Below, in pieces: positions 18,146-27,156 of a DNA stretch of 64,000 nucleotides (positions are counted from its first letter, which is position 1; the number at the start of each line of letters is the position of its first letter). The DNA lies in NCBI GenBank assembly GCA_964440915.1, contig CAYTTV010000002.1:40552-104551 (forward strand). The letters run 5' to 3'. The stretch comes from CAMPJM01 sp964440915. Its GTDB lineage: Bacteria > Bacteroidota > Bacteroidia > Cytophagales > Cyclobacteriaceae. The position numbers and the translations under genes were made by a program. A model generated the notes under the pieces. That model did no database searches. It was not told the DNA's origin and saw only the letters and a program-made list of their open reading frames with translations.

Positions 18146-19063
18146 ATGAGTAATCAGAAATCGCCGAAAAGAAGAAATGCATTGGGAAGGGGGCTGGGTG
18201 CCCTGTTGGAAGACTCCGACACGGGTAGAGAAAACCTTGATGGGAATAGGAATCCTGTACTTGGAGGCGGAATGGACGAAATACTCCTTTCGGAGATCGA
18301 AGTTAACCCTTTCCAACCACGTACTTTTTTTGATAAAGAAGCACTTCAAGAACTAGCCGATTCAATCAAGGTACAAGGCATCATTCAGCCTATTACAGTA
18401 AGGCGGCTAGAAAGGAATAGGTACCAGCTAATATCGGGAGAGCGAAGGTTTCAGGCGTCCAAGCTAGCAGGATTGGACGCTATTCCTGCTTATGTAAGGA
18501 CAGCCAATGATCAGCAAATGCTGGAAATGGCCCTGATAGAGAATATTCAAAGAAAGGACCTCAACGCCATTGAAATTGCCTTAAGTTACCAAAGGCTATT
18601 GTCCGAATGCGACCTGAAGCAAGAGCAGTTGGGGGAAAGGGTAGGAAAAAATAGAACCACGGTCAATAACTATCTTCGCTTACTTAAATTGCCGCCAGAT
18701 ATCCAAATTGGGCTAAGGGACAATAAAATATCCATGGGCCATGCTAGGGCTATAATAAATGTAGAGAATGTCGATGCCCAACTGGCCATATATAATAAGA
18801 TCATCAATGACGACCTATCGGTAAGAAAGGTAGAGTCCATGGTAAGAGATCTAATGGCCGGAGACGAAAAAGGAGAAGTCGACCAGAAGGACAGAAAGGG
18901 TGTAGCCGACAACTATGAAATAAAGCAATTGCAACAAAAGCTGTCCTCCCATTTTGGCACGAAGATCAATATTAAGAGTGACGACAAGCATAAAGGGGAG
19001 ATAAAGATACCTTTTGTATCCGCTGAAGACCTGAATCGAATTTTGGAAATATTGAATTTATAA
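18146..19063 (+). CDS. parB: Chromosome partitioning protein ParB/Spo0J
   Basis: The protein has 305 residues. It starts with the basic ALGRGLGALL segment that contacts ParA. The ParB nuclease-like CTPase domain follows, with NPFQPRTFF and the arginine motif ISGERRFQASKLAG. An HTH domain comes next (RVGKNRTTVNNYLRLLKLP), then a C-terminal dimer domain. It binds parS and spreads as a CTP-dependent clamp. Its stop overlaps the next ATG (TAATG). Confidence 0.96.
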   Translation: MSNQKSPKRRNALGRGLGALLEDSDTGRENLDGNRNPVLGGGMDEILLSEIEVNPFQPRTFFDKEALQELADSIKVQGIIQPITVRRLERNRYQLISGERRFQASKLAGLDAIPAYVRTANDQQMLEMALIENIQRKDLNAIEIALSYQRLLSECDLKQEQLGERVGKNRTTVNNYLRLLKLPPDIQIGLRDNKISMGHARAIINVENVDAQLAIYNKIINDDLSVRKVESMVRDLMAGDEKGEVDQKDRKGVADNYEIKQLQQKLSSHFGTKINIKSDDKHKGEIKIPFVSAEDLNRILEILNL

Positions 19064-19695
19064 TGCGCACCGTCGCCATTTTTGCTTATTCTGTTGTTTT
19101 TTTGGTAGGTTGGGGAGTTTCTTCTGCCTTTGGCCAAGAGATAGCGGATACTGTCATGACTGATACCGCTAGGGTAGAGTATGAATATGAGTATCAAGAA
19201 AGGCCTATGGTAACCGCCGATCATGTGGATACGGTCATTATTGCTGATACTTCAGAAGAGTTTTCTCCAAGGAAGGCTTCTTTATATTCTGCAATCCTTC
19301 CAGGACTGGGGCAAGCCTATAATGAAAAATACTGGAAGATACCCATTATATATGGCGGTGCCGTAGCTTTGGGGTTAGCCATTGATTTTTATGCAGAGCG
19401 CTATTCCTTTTATCGGCGGAATCTCCTGACGCAGCAAGAAAGTGGGACAAATGAATTGGGCGTAAGTGAAAGAGTGCTGGAGAATGCTACAAGCAAAATG
19501 AGGCGACAGCGGGACTTTTTTGTGATCATGTCCGGGCTAGCCTATATGATCAACATCGTGGATGCCCATATCGATGCCCACTTAAAAGGCTTTGATATGA
19601 GCGACAACCTTACGTTAAAACTCGGCCCATCATTGGAGTCTACCCCTTTTGGTACACCAGTAGGAGGTATGGCCTTAACTTTGTACTTGAAATAA
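19063..19695 (+). CDS. DUF5683 domain protein, predicted envelope protein
   Basis: The protein has 210 residues and a signal peptide ending near AFGQE. A linker of charged residues and Tyr repeats (EYEYEYQERP) leads to the DUF5683 core SLYSAILPGLGQAYNEKYWKIP, which has two or three hydrophobic segments. The family is restricted to Bacteroidota, is very often found immediately after parB, and has no assigned function. The one-base overlap with parB indicates translational coupling. Confidence 0.82.
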   Translation: MRTVAIFAYSVVFLVGWGVSSAFGQEIADTVMTDTARVEYEYEYQERPMVTADHVDTVIIADTSEEFSPRKASLYSAILPGLGQAYNEKYWKIPIIYGGAVALGLAIDFYAERYSFYRRNLLTQQESGTNELGVSERVLENATSKMRRQRDFFVIMSGLAYMINIVDAHIDAHLKGFDMSDNLTLKLGPSLESTPFGTPVGGMALTLYLK

Positions 19696-19729
19696 ACAAC
19701 ATCATTATTCATAACTCAAATTTATATAA

Positions 19730-20446
19730 ATGAATATTTTGCTTTTAGGCTATGGGAAGATGGGAATGGCTATAGAGAAAATAGCCACTGAAAGAGGACA
19801 TACTATTGCAGGAAGAATTACCATTGAGAATAGGAAAGCGTTGACTATCGAGCAGGTAAAAAAAGCCGATGTAGCCATAGAATTTAGTGAACCAACCGCC
19901 GCAGTCGAGAATATCAAATTGTGTTTGGATAATGGTATTCCCGTATTGTCTGGTACTACAGGGTGGCTTGACCAAAAAGAAGCAATCGACGCTTATGCCC
20001 TGAAAAAAAACGGGACCTTCTTCTACGCTTCCAATTTTAGTATTGGTGTTAATTTGTTTTTCAAGCTCAACAAAACATTGGCATCGCTTATGGAAAAATA
20101 CAGCGAATACAATGTAGACATGGAAGAAATTCATCATACGGAAAAGAAAGATGCCCCTAGTGGTACGGCCATCACTTTGGCTGAAGGTATCATGGGGCTC
20201 AATCCTTCGAAAAAGCAATGGGTAAATGAGCCTTCTGATCAAAAAGATATGCTCTCCATTATTTCCAAAAGAGAGCCAGGAGTGCCAGGAACGCATACCG
20301 TGCGTTACTTTTCAAAAATTGACGAAATTGAAATCAAACATACTGCCTATAGCCGCGAAGGGTTTGCTTCCGGAGCTGTTCATGTAGCGGAATGGATTTC
20401 CGATAAAAAAGGAGTGCTTTCTATGGAAGATTTTCTCCAACTTTAG
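19730..20446 (+). CDS. dapB: 4-hydroxy-tetrahydrodipicolinate reductase
   Basis: DapB catalyses an NAD(P)H-dependent step of lysine and diaminopimelate synthesis. The protein has 238 residues, as is usual in Bacteroidota. The nucleotide-binding loop is LLGYGKMGMAIE at the N-terminus. The substrate-binding signature is HHTEKKDAPSGTA (residues about 136-148). It is followed by lepB after 30 bases. Confidence 0.96.
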   Translation: MNILLLGYGKMGMAIEKIATERGHTIAGRITIENRKALTIEQVKKADVAIEFSEPTAAVENIKLCLDNGIPVLSGTTGWLDQKEAIDAYALKKNGTFFYASNFSIGVNLFFKLNKTLASLMEKYSEYNVDMEEIHHTEKKDAPSGTAITLAEGIMGLNPSKKQWVNEPSDQKDMLSIISKREPGVPGTHTVRYFSKIDEIEIKHTAYSREGFASGAVHVAEWISDKKGVLSMEDFLQL

Positions 20447-20476
20447 TAAGTTGCATTGTTGCCGATATAAAAACAG

Positions 20477-21559
20477 ATGAGATTTAACTTTAAAAGATCA
20501 AGCGGCCCAAAGTCCAAAACCAGGGAATGGGTCGACGCTATAGTATTTGCCGTGATAGCGGCCACTATTATCCGCTGGTTGCTGTTAGAAGCATTTACAA
20601 TACCTACGCCTTCTATGGAAAGGTCGCTCCTTGTTGGCGATTTCCTTTTTGTAAGCAAAATCCACTATGGGCCAAGAACGCCCCAAACGCCTTTGCAAAT
20701 ACCGTTAACGCATAACCACATATGGGGCATGCCCAATGTCCGCTCTTATCTGGATTGGATTCAATTGCCCATGTACCGGTTTCCAGGGTTTACATCAGTA
20801 AAGCACAACGACGTGGTGGTGTTTAACTATCCCGATGAACTGCAGCATCCTGCTGACCTTCGGACACATTATATAAAGCGATGTATCGGGTTGCCCGGAG
20901 ATACGGTTTCTATAACCGATTCTCAAGCTTATGTGAATGGTGTAGCCGTAGAAAATCCCGATGGAATGCAATTCAATTATTATATTTCGACCAAAAGCGT
21001 CATCAACGATCGGGTTTTTCAGGAACATAAAATCAGAGAATACGGCTTTATCCCCAATATCGGGTATTCTGTCATGACCTCGCCTGAAACAGCCGATAAG
21101 TTGAGAGCATTGTCTTTTATCGATGATGTACAACTTGCCCAGATGAGCAAAGAAGAAGCAGAACCTAGGATTTTTCCAGATGCAGGCAAGTACCCTTGGA
21201 ATCGTGATTTTTATGGACCTTTATATATTCCTCAAGAAGGTGCGACAATTATAATTAATGAAGCAACCTTGGCGGCTTATAGAGATGTGATCATGTATTA
21301 TGAGGGCAACAAGGAAGTCAATATAGAAGATGGAAAACTTACTATTCAGGGTGAGGCCATAGAGCAATACACCTTCAAACAAGATTACTACTTCATGATG
21401 GGAGATAATCGCCACAACTCACTTGATTCCCGTTATTGGGGATTTGTCCCTGAAGATCATGTTGTTGGCAAAGCTTTCTTTATATGGCTATCAATTGATC
21501 CTGAAGGCTCTTTCTTTAGTAAGATAAGATGGAATAGATTTTTTAAGATGATTCATTAG
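20477..21559 (+). CDS. lepB: Signal peptidase I
   Basis: LepB cleaves signal peptides at the inner membrane. At 360 residues it is longer than E. coli LepB, as usual in Bacteroidota. One N-terminal helix (FAVIAATIIRWLLLEAF) is followed by the nucleophile Ser in PTPSMERSLLVGDF. The general-base Lys lies in THYIKRCIGLPGD, and the C-terminal box GDNRHNSLDSRYWG is intact. It follows dapB in the same operon. Confidence 0.96.
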   Translation: MRFNFKRSSGPKSKTREWVDAIVFAVIAATIIRWLLLEAFTIPTPSMERSLLVGDFLFVSKIHYGPRTPQTPLQIPLTHNHIWGMPNVRSYLDWIQLPMYRFPGFTSVKHNDVVVFNYPDELQHPADLRTHYIKRCIGLPGDTVSITDSQAYVNGVAVENPDGMQFNYYISTKSVINDRVFQEHKIREYGFIPNIGYSVMTSPETADKLRALSFIDDVQLAQMSKEEAEPRIFPDAGKYPWNRDFYGPLYIPQEGATIIINEATLAAYRDVIMYYEGNKEVNIEDGKLTIQGEAIEQYTFKQDYYFMMGDNRHNSLDSRYWGFVPEDHVVGKAFFIWLSIDPEGSFFSKIRWNRFFKMIH

Positions 21560-21576
21560 CCTTAAAGTTAGGAGTT

Positions 21577-22059
21577 GTGGAGAAGGTTCAGGTCATAAGT
21601 TATTTGCCAGAGCATGCAGAGGCATTCAAAAGCCTGAATGAAGCTTGGATCACAAAGTACTTTGAGCTGGAGGAAGAGGATATTAAAACCCTTAACGATC
21701 CTGAAAAGATAATTCGTGACGGAGGTTGTATCTTTGTTGCTCTTACAGGCAAAGAAAAAGAGGCAGTCGGCGTTTGTGCCTTGAGAAAAAGTGCCGACAA
21801 AATCTACGAATTCTGTAAAATGGCTGTAGCAGAAGATAGGCAGGGTTATGGTATAGGCAGAAAGCTAGGAGAAGCTGCCCTTGAAAAAGCAAAAGCTATG
21901 GGTGCCAACCGCGTTTTCCTGGAAGGAAACTCAGCTTTGGAAGCCTCTATTCACCTCTATAAAAAGTTGGGTTTCAAGGCGATTGAGGGGCAGGAGTCGC
22001 ATTATAAACGTGTCAATATTGTAATGGAAATACGCTTTGGGAACAATGGCCAAGAGTAG
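21577..22059 (+). CDS. GNAT family N-acetyltransferase
   Basis: This 160-residue protein starts at GTG 21577, preceded by GGAG. The acetyl-CoA-binding motif A is visible as MAVAEDRQGYGIGRKLGEAAL (R/Q-x-x-G-x-G/A, residues about 84-104). Motif B is SIHLYKKLGFKA. The substrate is unknown. It follows lepB by 17 bases and may be cotranscribed. Confidence 0.8.
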   Translation: MEKVQVISYLPEHAEAFKSLNEAWITKYFELEEEDIKTLNDPEKIIRDGGCIFVALTGKEKEAVGVCALRKSADKIYEFCKMAVAEDRQGYGIGRKLGEAALEKAKAMGANRVFLEGNSALEASIHLYKKLGFKAIEGQESHYKRVNIVMEIRFGNNGQE

Positions 22060-22243
22060 CAGGCATTGGTCGAGGAATGTTCAAAATATCAGAGGTAATT
22101 CTTTAGGTTCATGCCTGTTTTTACTTACTCCCGCTTTCTTTTCGTTATGGAACTTGGATTAAAATTCGCATAAGTCCCCTCATTGTTAGCATTGGTGCTC
22201 CATTCTTTTCTATGTCTTTATCCTCCGAATAACAGAAAAAATG

Positions 22244-22260
22244 TTATCTTGTAAAGATAA
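22244..22260 (+). promoter_or_regulatory. Short palindrome in front of the T9SS-cargo gene
   Basis: TTATCTT-GTA-AAGATAA forms 7-bp perfect arms 23 bases upstream of the ATG at 22284. It may be an operator or a short RNA hairpin. Support is only positional. Confidence 0.3.
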
Positions 22261-22283
22261 AAAGGTATTACGTTTATAGGGCA

Positions 22284-24191
22284 ATGAGAATGGGAAAAGT
22301 AAGGTACTTGTTGCTTTTTTTATCGGCTTATATGCTTGTGCACATAGCCCACGCCAACCATATCGTGGGTGGAGGCATGGAACTGGTGCATGTAAGTGGA
22401 TCTAGCTATAAGTTAAGCTTAATACAATATCGGGATGCCATCCAGCAAGAGAATACGGTCATAGAACCCTATATCACTGTCCGTGTTTTTCGCCAAAGCG
22501 ACAACCATATCATGAAAGATGTCGTGCTGTACTTTAGCGAAGAAAAAGCACTAGAGTATACCAGTCCCGAGTGCGTAGGAGATTTCCTGAAAACCATACA
22601 AGTGACTTATGCTGCACACATCACCCTGAATGCTTCGGTTTATAACGACCCCCAAGGTTATTATGTAGCTTGGGAAAGATGCTGTAGAAATAACAACATA
22701 GACAATATCGACCTAGTGGCACCCAATACCGTAGGCCAGACTTATTACTTGGCCTTTCCACCTGTAGAAAAGGATGGGAAGACTTTGAGAAACTCTTCTC
22801 CATCTGCATTTGCTCCTCCAAACGACTACGCCTGTGTGCACATGCCTTATACGGCCAATTTTAGCGCTGTGGATAAAGACGGTGACCATTTGGTATATCG
22901 GCTCGCTACCCCTTTAGACAGTTCTACGGACGAAGCCCTGCCAGAGGTGACTTCTGCACCCTATCCGCTCGTGCCATGGAAAAATGAGTTTGATGAAAAC
23001 GCAATGGTGCCTGGGACGCCTCCACTGCAGATCGACCAAAATGGTGTGCTCACAGTTACACCCACACAACTTGGGCTATTTGTGTTTTCTGTGGTCTGTG
23101 AAGAGTACAGAGCAGGAGTAAAGATAGGGGAGGTCCGAATAGATTTCCAGCTTTTGGTAGTAGATTGCCCTCAGCAGGGGCAAGCACCTGTTTTGAAAAT
23201 TGATGCACGAGGGAATAGCAATTTTGACCCTGCAACAGGCGTGGTTGAGATTGATGGCACTTTGCCAGAAAGCGACCGATGCTTGGATTTTTACATGGTA
23301 GATAAAGAAAACATAGGGATATCTTCAATAGAGATATTGCCTGTGAATTTTTCCATCGAGGATCGAGTGGCCACGATCGACAGGAGTACTTTCAGCATTA
23401 AAGGCGACACACTGAGAGGAAAGATATGCTTTGCCGCATGCCCCGAAGGTGAGGGGCCATACATATTAGATTTAGTAGCGAAAGATAATGCATGCCCGGC
23501 ACCGCTTCAGGATGTGGTGCGCTTACATGTGGGGATAAAGGCCGCTAAAAATGAGGCACCATATTTTAAAGATCTATGGGAAAAGGAGCAAACGGTGATC
23601 GTAGGCAGCAAAGTTCAACTCCCTATACATATACTCGATGCGAATAGAGACTTGCTGAATTTAGAGCTCAATACCTTAGGTTTCGATGCTTCCAGTCATA
23701 GGATGGAACTGCGTGAAAGAATCAACGAATTCGGCAGGATCGAAGCCATTTTCAGTTGGGACATTACTTGTGAAGACCTTAATGTCATGGACAATAACCG
23801 GTATGAGGTGCAGTTTGTAGCAAGTGATAGCCCTCAATGCGAAGCGGTAAAAAGCGAGATGGTTTCCCTTACGTTCGTGGTAGAGGATATACATTCAGAT
23901 TTTGAGCACTTTGTGATGCCCAATGTATTTACGCCCAACGGAGATGATAAAAATGAGTTCTTCCAAATGTGTGATCAGCCCCAGTGTGAAAGACAGTATG
24001 TTTTGCCCCCTGACAACTGCAAAGGACGTTTTGAAGGTATAGAGGTTTTTAATAGATGGGGTAAGAGTGTGTTTAAAGACAGCAGTCGCGACTTTAGATG
24101 GAATGGAGAGGGGATGAGCACAGGCATATACTTCTATGTCGTACGATATACTCATAGGTCCATAAGAGGACAACTCACGCTTATTCGATAA
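22284..24191 (+). CDS. Secreted protein with gliding-motility-associated (type B) C-terminal T9SS domain
   Basis: The 635-residue protein has a signal peptide (LLLFLSAYMLVHIAHA) followed by ANHIVGGGMEL, a common start of these Bacteroidota surface proteins. Several Ig/cadherin-like beta domains follow, e.g. VDKDGDHLVYRL. The end is the CHU_C/TIGR04131 domain: PNVFTPNGDDKNEFF, then FNRWGKSVF and a C-terminal beta strand. This domain directs export through the T9SS, and proteins of this type are often helped by a PorP/SprF-like partner. None is adjacent here, unlike for the 34-39 kb cargo. A surface adhesive or structural role is inferred. Confidence 0.85.
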   Translation: MRMGKVRYLLLFLSAYMLVHIAHANHIVGGGMELVHVSGSSYKLSLIQYRDAIQQENTVIEPYITVRVFRQSDNHIMKDVVLYFSEEKALEYTSPECVGDFLKTIQVTYAAHITLNASVYNDPQGYYVAWERCCRNNNIDNIDLVAPNTVGQTYYLAFPPVEKDGKTLRNSSPSAFAPPNDYACVHMPYTANFSAVDKDGDHLVYRLATPLDSSTDEALPEVTSAPYPLVPWKNEFDENAMVPGTPPLQIDQNGVLTVTPTQLGLFVFSVVCEEYRAGVKIGEVRIDFQLLVVDCPQQGQAPVLKIDARGNSNFDPATGVVEIDGTLPESDRCLDFYMVDKENIGISSIEILPVNFSIEDRVATIDRSTFSIKGDTLRGKICFAACPEGEGPYILDLVAKDNACPAPLQDVVRLHVGIKAAKNEAPYFKDLWEKEQTVIVGSKVQLPIHILDANRDLLNLELNTLGFDASSHRMELRERINEFGRIEAIFSWDITCEDLNVMDNNRYEVQFVASDSPQCEAVKSEMVSLTFVVEDIHSDFEHFVMPNVFTPNGDDKNEFFQMCDQPQCERQYVLPPDNCKGRFEGIEVFNRWGKSVFKDSSRDFRWNGEGMSTGIYFYVVRYTHRSIRGQLTLIR

Positions 24192-24239
24192 GATTTAGGA
24201 AAAGCAACTTCCAAAGCTTTCAATACTTGGGGGAATATT

Positions 24240-24247
24240 TATTTTTG
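24240..24247 (+). promoter_or_regulatory. TAnnTTTG element immediately before the SDR gene
   Basis: TATTTTTG lies four bases before the ATG at 24252. If used, transcription would start at or next to the start codon, giving a leaderless mRNA. No clear -33 TTG is present at 19-20 bases. Confidence 0.25.
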
Positions 24248-24251
24248 TGAT

Positions 24252-25058
24252 ATGAAAGATAAAGTAGTAATCGTAACAGGTGGCTCATCAGGTATTGGAG
24301 AAGCTTGTGCAATGGTATTTGGTAGGGCCGGAGCAAAGGTAGTAATCACTGGTAGAAATGCGACTAAACTTGATGAAGTAAGCCAGAAACTTACAAAAGA
24401 AAACATACAAAACATTGCCCTTGTTGCTGATGTGAGTATAGAGCAAGATAATAAGGACCTTGTTGAAAAAACCATTGCGCAATTTGGAAAAATAGACGTG
24501 CTGATCAATAATGCTGGAATCTCAATGCGGGCACTTTTTGAAGACCTGGATATGAAAGTTTTCCAAAAGGTAATGGACATTAACTTTTATGGAACTGTTT
24601 ATGCCACAAAGTATTGTCTTCCACATATATTGGCAACCAAAGGGTCTATTGTTGGAGTCAGCTCCATCAATGGCTATAGAGGCACGCCTGCCCGAACGGC
24701 CTATACAGCTTCAAAATATGCTATGCAAGGTTTTTTGGAGGCATTAAGGACTGAAGTAATGAAACGAGGCGTGCATGTATTGGTGGCATGTCCGGGTTTT
24801 ACCAATTCCAATATTAGAAATGCAGCCCTTACTGCCGATGGGTCGGTACAAGGTGAATCTCCTCGGGAGGAGGAGAAAATGATGTCTTCTGAGGCTGTAG
24901 CGGAAGCTGTCTTAAAGGCTACGCGTAAAAGAAAGCGTGATATCGTACTTACTACACAGGGGAAGTTGGCTGTTTTCCTCAATAAATGGATGCCGGGAAT
25001 GATGGACAACATCGTGTACAACCATATGGCGAAGGAAAAAGATTCGCCTTTTAAGTAA
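24252..25058 (+). CDS. SDR family oxidoreductase
   Basis: The 268-residue classical short-chain dehydrogenase has all elements: cofactor loop TGGSSGIGEA (residues 9-18), NNAG (about 88-91), catalytic Ser in GVSSINGYRG, and YTASKYAMQG (YxxxK). The C-terminal part (MPGMMDNIVYNHMAK) resembles the DHRS7-like/lipid-associated SDRs. The substrate cannot be deduced. The ATG start is supported by the N-terminal MKDKVVIVTGG. Confidence 0.88.
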   Translation: MKDKVVIVTGGSSGIGEACAMVFGRAGAKVVITGRNATKLDEVSQKLTKENIQNIALVADVSIEQDNKDLVEKTIAQFGKIDVLINNAGISMRALFEDLDMKVFQKVMDINFYGTVYATKYCLPHILATKGSIVGVSSINGYRGTPARTAYTASKYAMQGFLEALRTEVMKRGVHVLVACPGFTNSNIRNAALTADGSVQGESPREEEKMMSSEAVAEAVLKATRKRKRDIVLTTQGKLAVFLNKWMPGMMDNIVYNHMAKEKDSPFK

Positions 25059-25215
25059 TAATGGTAAATGATGGGTTTCAATCCGATTAAATATAATCAC
25101 CCGTTTTAAGGCGATCAACGTACTTTTTGGCTATGAGCACCAGTGAACTTTGCTATAAAACAAAACAATTATTATAATTGAATGAATTTTTTCCAATCAA
25201 CAAACCCCAGAACTA

Positions 25216-26103
25216 ATGAAAAAAATATTTGTCTTGGCATTGCTGCCCTTCGCATTTTATGCATGTACCAACAAAACTGACAAGCGCGCCGACGCAGAAA
25301 CAACGGAAACTTCAGGAGATGCTACTGAAGAAATTACGCCTACACTCACCAAAGTTTGGGAAACAGACACAGTAATGACCACGGCTGAGTCTACACTTTA
25401 TGATGCCGACAACGATATTATCTATGTAAGCAACATCAATGGTAACCATTCTGTAAAAGATGGTAACGGCTTTATATCAAAAATGCGTCCAGATGGCACC
25501 ATTATCCAGTTGCAATGGGCAACAGGATTGAATGCACCCAAGGGAATGGCCATTTTGAATGATAAGCTTTATGTAACCGACATCGATGAATTAGTAGAAA
25601 TCACTATCGCAGATAGTGCGATCTCAAACCGTTTCCCAGTACAGGGGGCAACTTTCCTTAATGATGCGGCAACAGATGGGAATAACGTGTACTTCTCAGA
25701 TTCTCAGACAGGAAAAGTGCATGTGTTGGAAGATGGGCAGATAAATACTGTTGCAGAAGGCATGGAAGCTATCAATGGCCTGGCCTTTAATGACGCTGGA
25801 ACTTTGCACATTCTTAATGGACAAGGACTTGTTCGCTATGACATGAAGGAAAAAAGCAGTGAAGCCATCAATGAAGTAGTAACCGGAGGAGATGGCTTAG
25901 TAATCATAGATGATAATACTTATATAGCCAGTCGTTGGAAAGGTGAAATTTACCTGATAAAAGACGGAAAAGAATACTTGTTGCTCGACACTACAGGAGA
26001 AGGATCCAATACGGCCGATATCGACTACATAGCTGAAGAAAACTTGGTGCTAGTGCCTACTTTCGCAAAAAACAGAGTAGCAGCCTACACTTTAGCGTAT
26101 TAA
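25216..26103 (+). CDS. Lipoprotein with SMP-30/NHL-like beta-propeller
   Basis: The 295-residue protein has signal peptide and lipobox FYACT (Cys17), then an acidic Thr-rich linker and repeated beta-propeller blades such as DNDIIYVSNING, NDKLYVTDIDELVEI and GNNVYFSDSQTGKVHVL. The pattern is that of SMP-30/gluconolactonase or NHL-type propellers. No metal-binding residues could be assigned with certainty, so enzymatic or binding function is open. It is probably an inner- or outer-leaflet periplasmic lipoprotein. A strong terminator follows. Confidence 0.75.
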   Translation: MKKIFVLALLPFAFYACTNKTDKRADAETTETSGDATEEITPTLTKVWETDTVMTTAESTLYDADNDIIYVSNINGNHSVKDGNGFISKMRPDGTIIQLQWATGLNAPKGMAILNDKLYVTDIDELVEITIADSAISNRFPVQGATFLNDAATDGNNVYFSDSQTGKVHVLEDGQINTVAEGMEAINGLAFNDAGTLHILNGQGLVRYDMKEKSSEAINEVVTGGDGLVIIDDNTYIASRWKGEIYLIKDGKEYLLLDTTGEGSNTADIDYIAEENLVLVPTFAKNRVAAYTLAY

Positions 26104-26158
26104 TCTTTACGAATCTGCTTTTAGATAAAGCACGTCAAGCTACTAATCAATACCATTT

Positions 26159-26205
26159 AAAAGACACTCATAAAGTTTCCTTAAGGAGCGATATGAGTGT
26201 CTTTT
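26159..26205 (+). terminator. Intrinsic terminator after the propeller lipoprotein gene
   Basis: Perfect 13-bp arms AAAAGACACTCAT (26159-26171) and ATGAGTGTCTTTT (26193-26205) enclose a 21-base loop, followed by GCTTTT. Confidence 0.85.
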
Positions 26206-26429
26206 GCTTTTATTAATTCTTCCGAAGTAAGATAAGTAATAAATTATAGTGGTTTATTTACTTATTTATCATTAAAATACTGCGCCATAATCCTTCAATT
26301 CCCCCTTAAAATAATCTCATTCTGCTTTCAGGGCAGTATAATCCGATTGTAAGGAAAAAGCTATTATTTCTGATTTCATTAGTTTGCATTCTGTTTACTT
26401 TGCAAAAAAATAACAAAAAAATATAACTA

Positions 26430-27110
26430 ATGAAAAAAATCAACCCCTATTTATTGGTTGTCCTTTTATCCTTCATAGGATTCGCATGTGAGGACGATAA
26501 ATTAGAGTCCATTACGATTAAATCAAGTGGAAAGCTATCGGTTACACTAATGAATGGAAACCAACCATTGGCTAAGCAAAAGGTATGGTTCGAAAACTTA
26601 AAGACAGAAAGTTCAGATGTATTCCTTACGGATGAGAACGGTATAATTGATTTTGGTCTCTTAAATGAAGGCCCTTATGAGTTGTATGCAATGGTCAAGG
26701 AGCCCTATACAGAACTTAGACAAGAAGTGCATGTGATCAGTGGTGAGACGATCCAAAAGGAGATTCAAATAGAAGACTATGTAGGATCTTTAAAGTATAG
26801 CGTTAGAGATCATTTTACTAGGGAGCTAGTAACGGGAGATTTAGGTTTAAAGATTTTGTTTGTGCCTCGGAATGATGCTTTTTATGAAGCTGTTGACTAT
26901 GGATCAATCAAGGACCATATGTTTGAATTGGCTACTAAGGAAGTAAATGTAAGCAATCAATATATCACCGTGGATCTTCCTGTTGCGAGCTATAATGTGT
27001 ACTTGGTGAAGGATGATTATATTATTGCCACACATAACTATATGTATGTTGAAAGGTACAGGGATATCACTTCCTCCTTCTGGGTATATTCAGAGGACTA
27101 TCTAGATTGA
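26430..27110 (+). CDS. Carboxypeptidase-regulatory-like lipoprotein, tandem copy 1
   Basis: The 226-residue lipoprotein has lipobox GFACE (Cys20) and then EDDKLESITIKSSGKLSV. The following about 90 residues have the layout of a carboxypeptidase-regulatory/CNA-B-like beta sandwich (QKVWFENLKT ... TDENGIIDFGLLNEGPYEL). A second beta-rich half begins at DYVGSL. It is clearly paralogous to the next gene, sharing C-E/K-D--LESI-IK-SG-LS and the E/DGxI/VxxGxLxEGxYE spacing. No function is known. Such proteins are often surface-exposed or periplasmic binding modules. Confidence 0.7.
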   Translation: MKKINPYLLVVLLSFIGFACEDDKLESITIKSSGKLSVTLMNGNQPLAKQKVWFENLKTESSDVFLTDENGIIDFGLLNEGPYELYAMVKEPYTELRQEVHVISGETIQKEIQIEDYVGSLKYSVRDHFTRELVTGDLGLKILFVPRNDAFYEAVDYGSIKDHMFELATKEVNVSNQYITVDLPVASYNVYLVKDDYIIATHNYMYVERYRDITSSFWVYSEDYLD

Positions 27111-27156
27111 TCAGGATCTGATAGTATTGGCGAACTAATAATATAAAATGATATCA

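Noticed and set aside
24191..24252. A terminator after the 22.3-24.2 kb cargo gene
   Set aside because: No inverted repeat with a T-run was found between the stop and the SDR gene.
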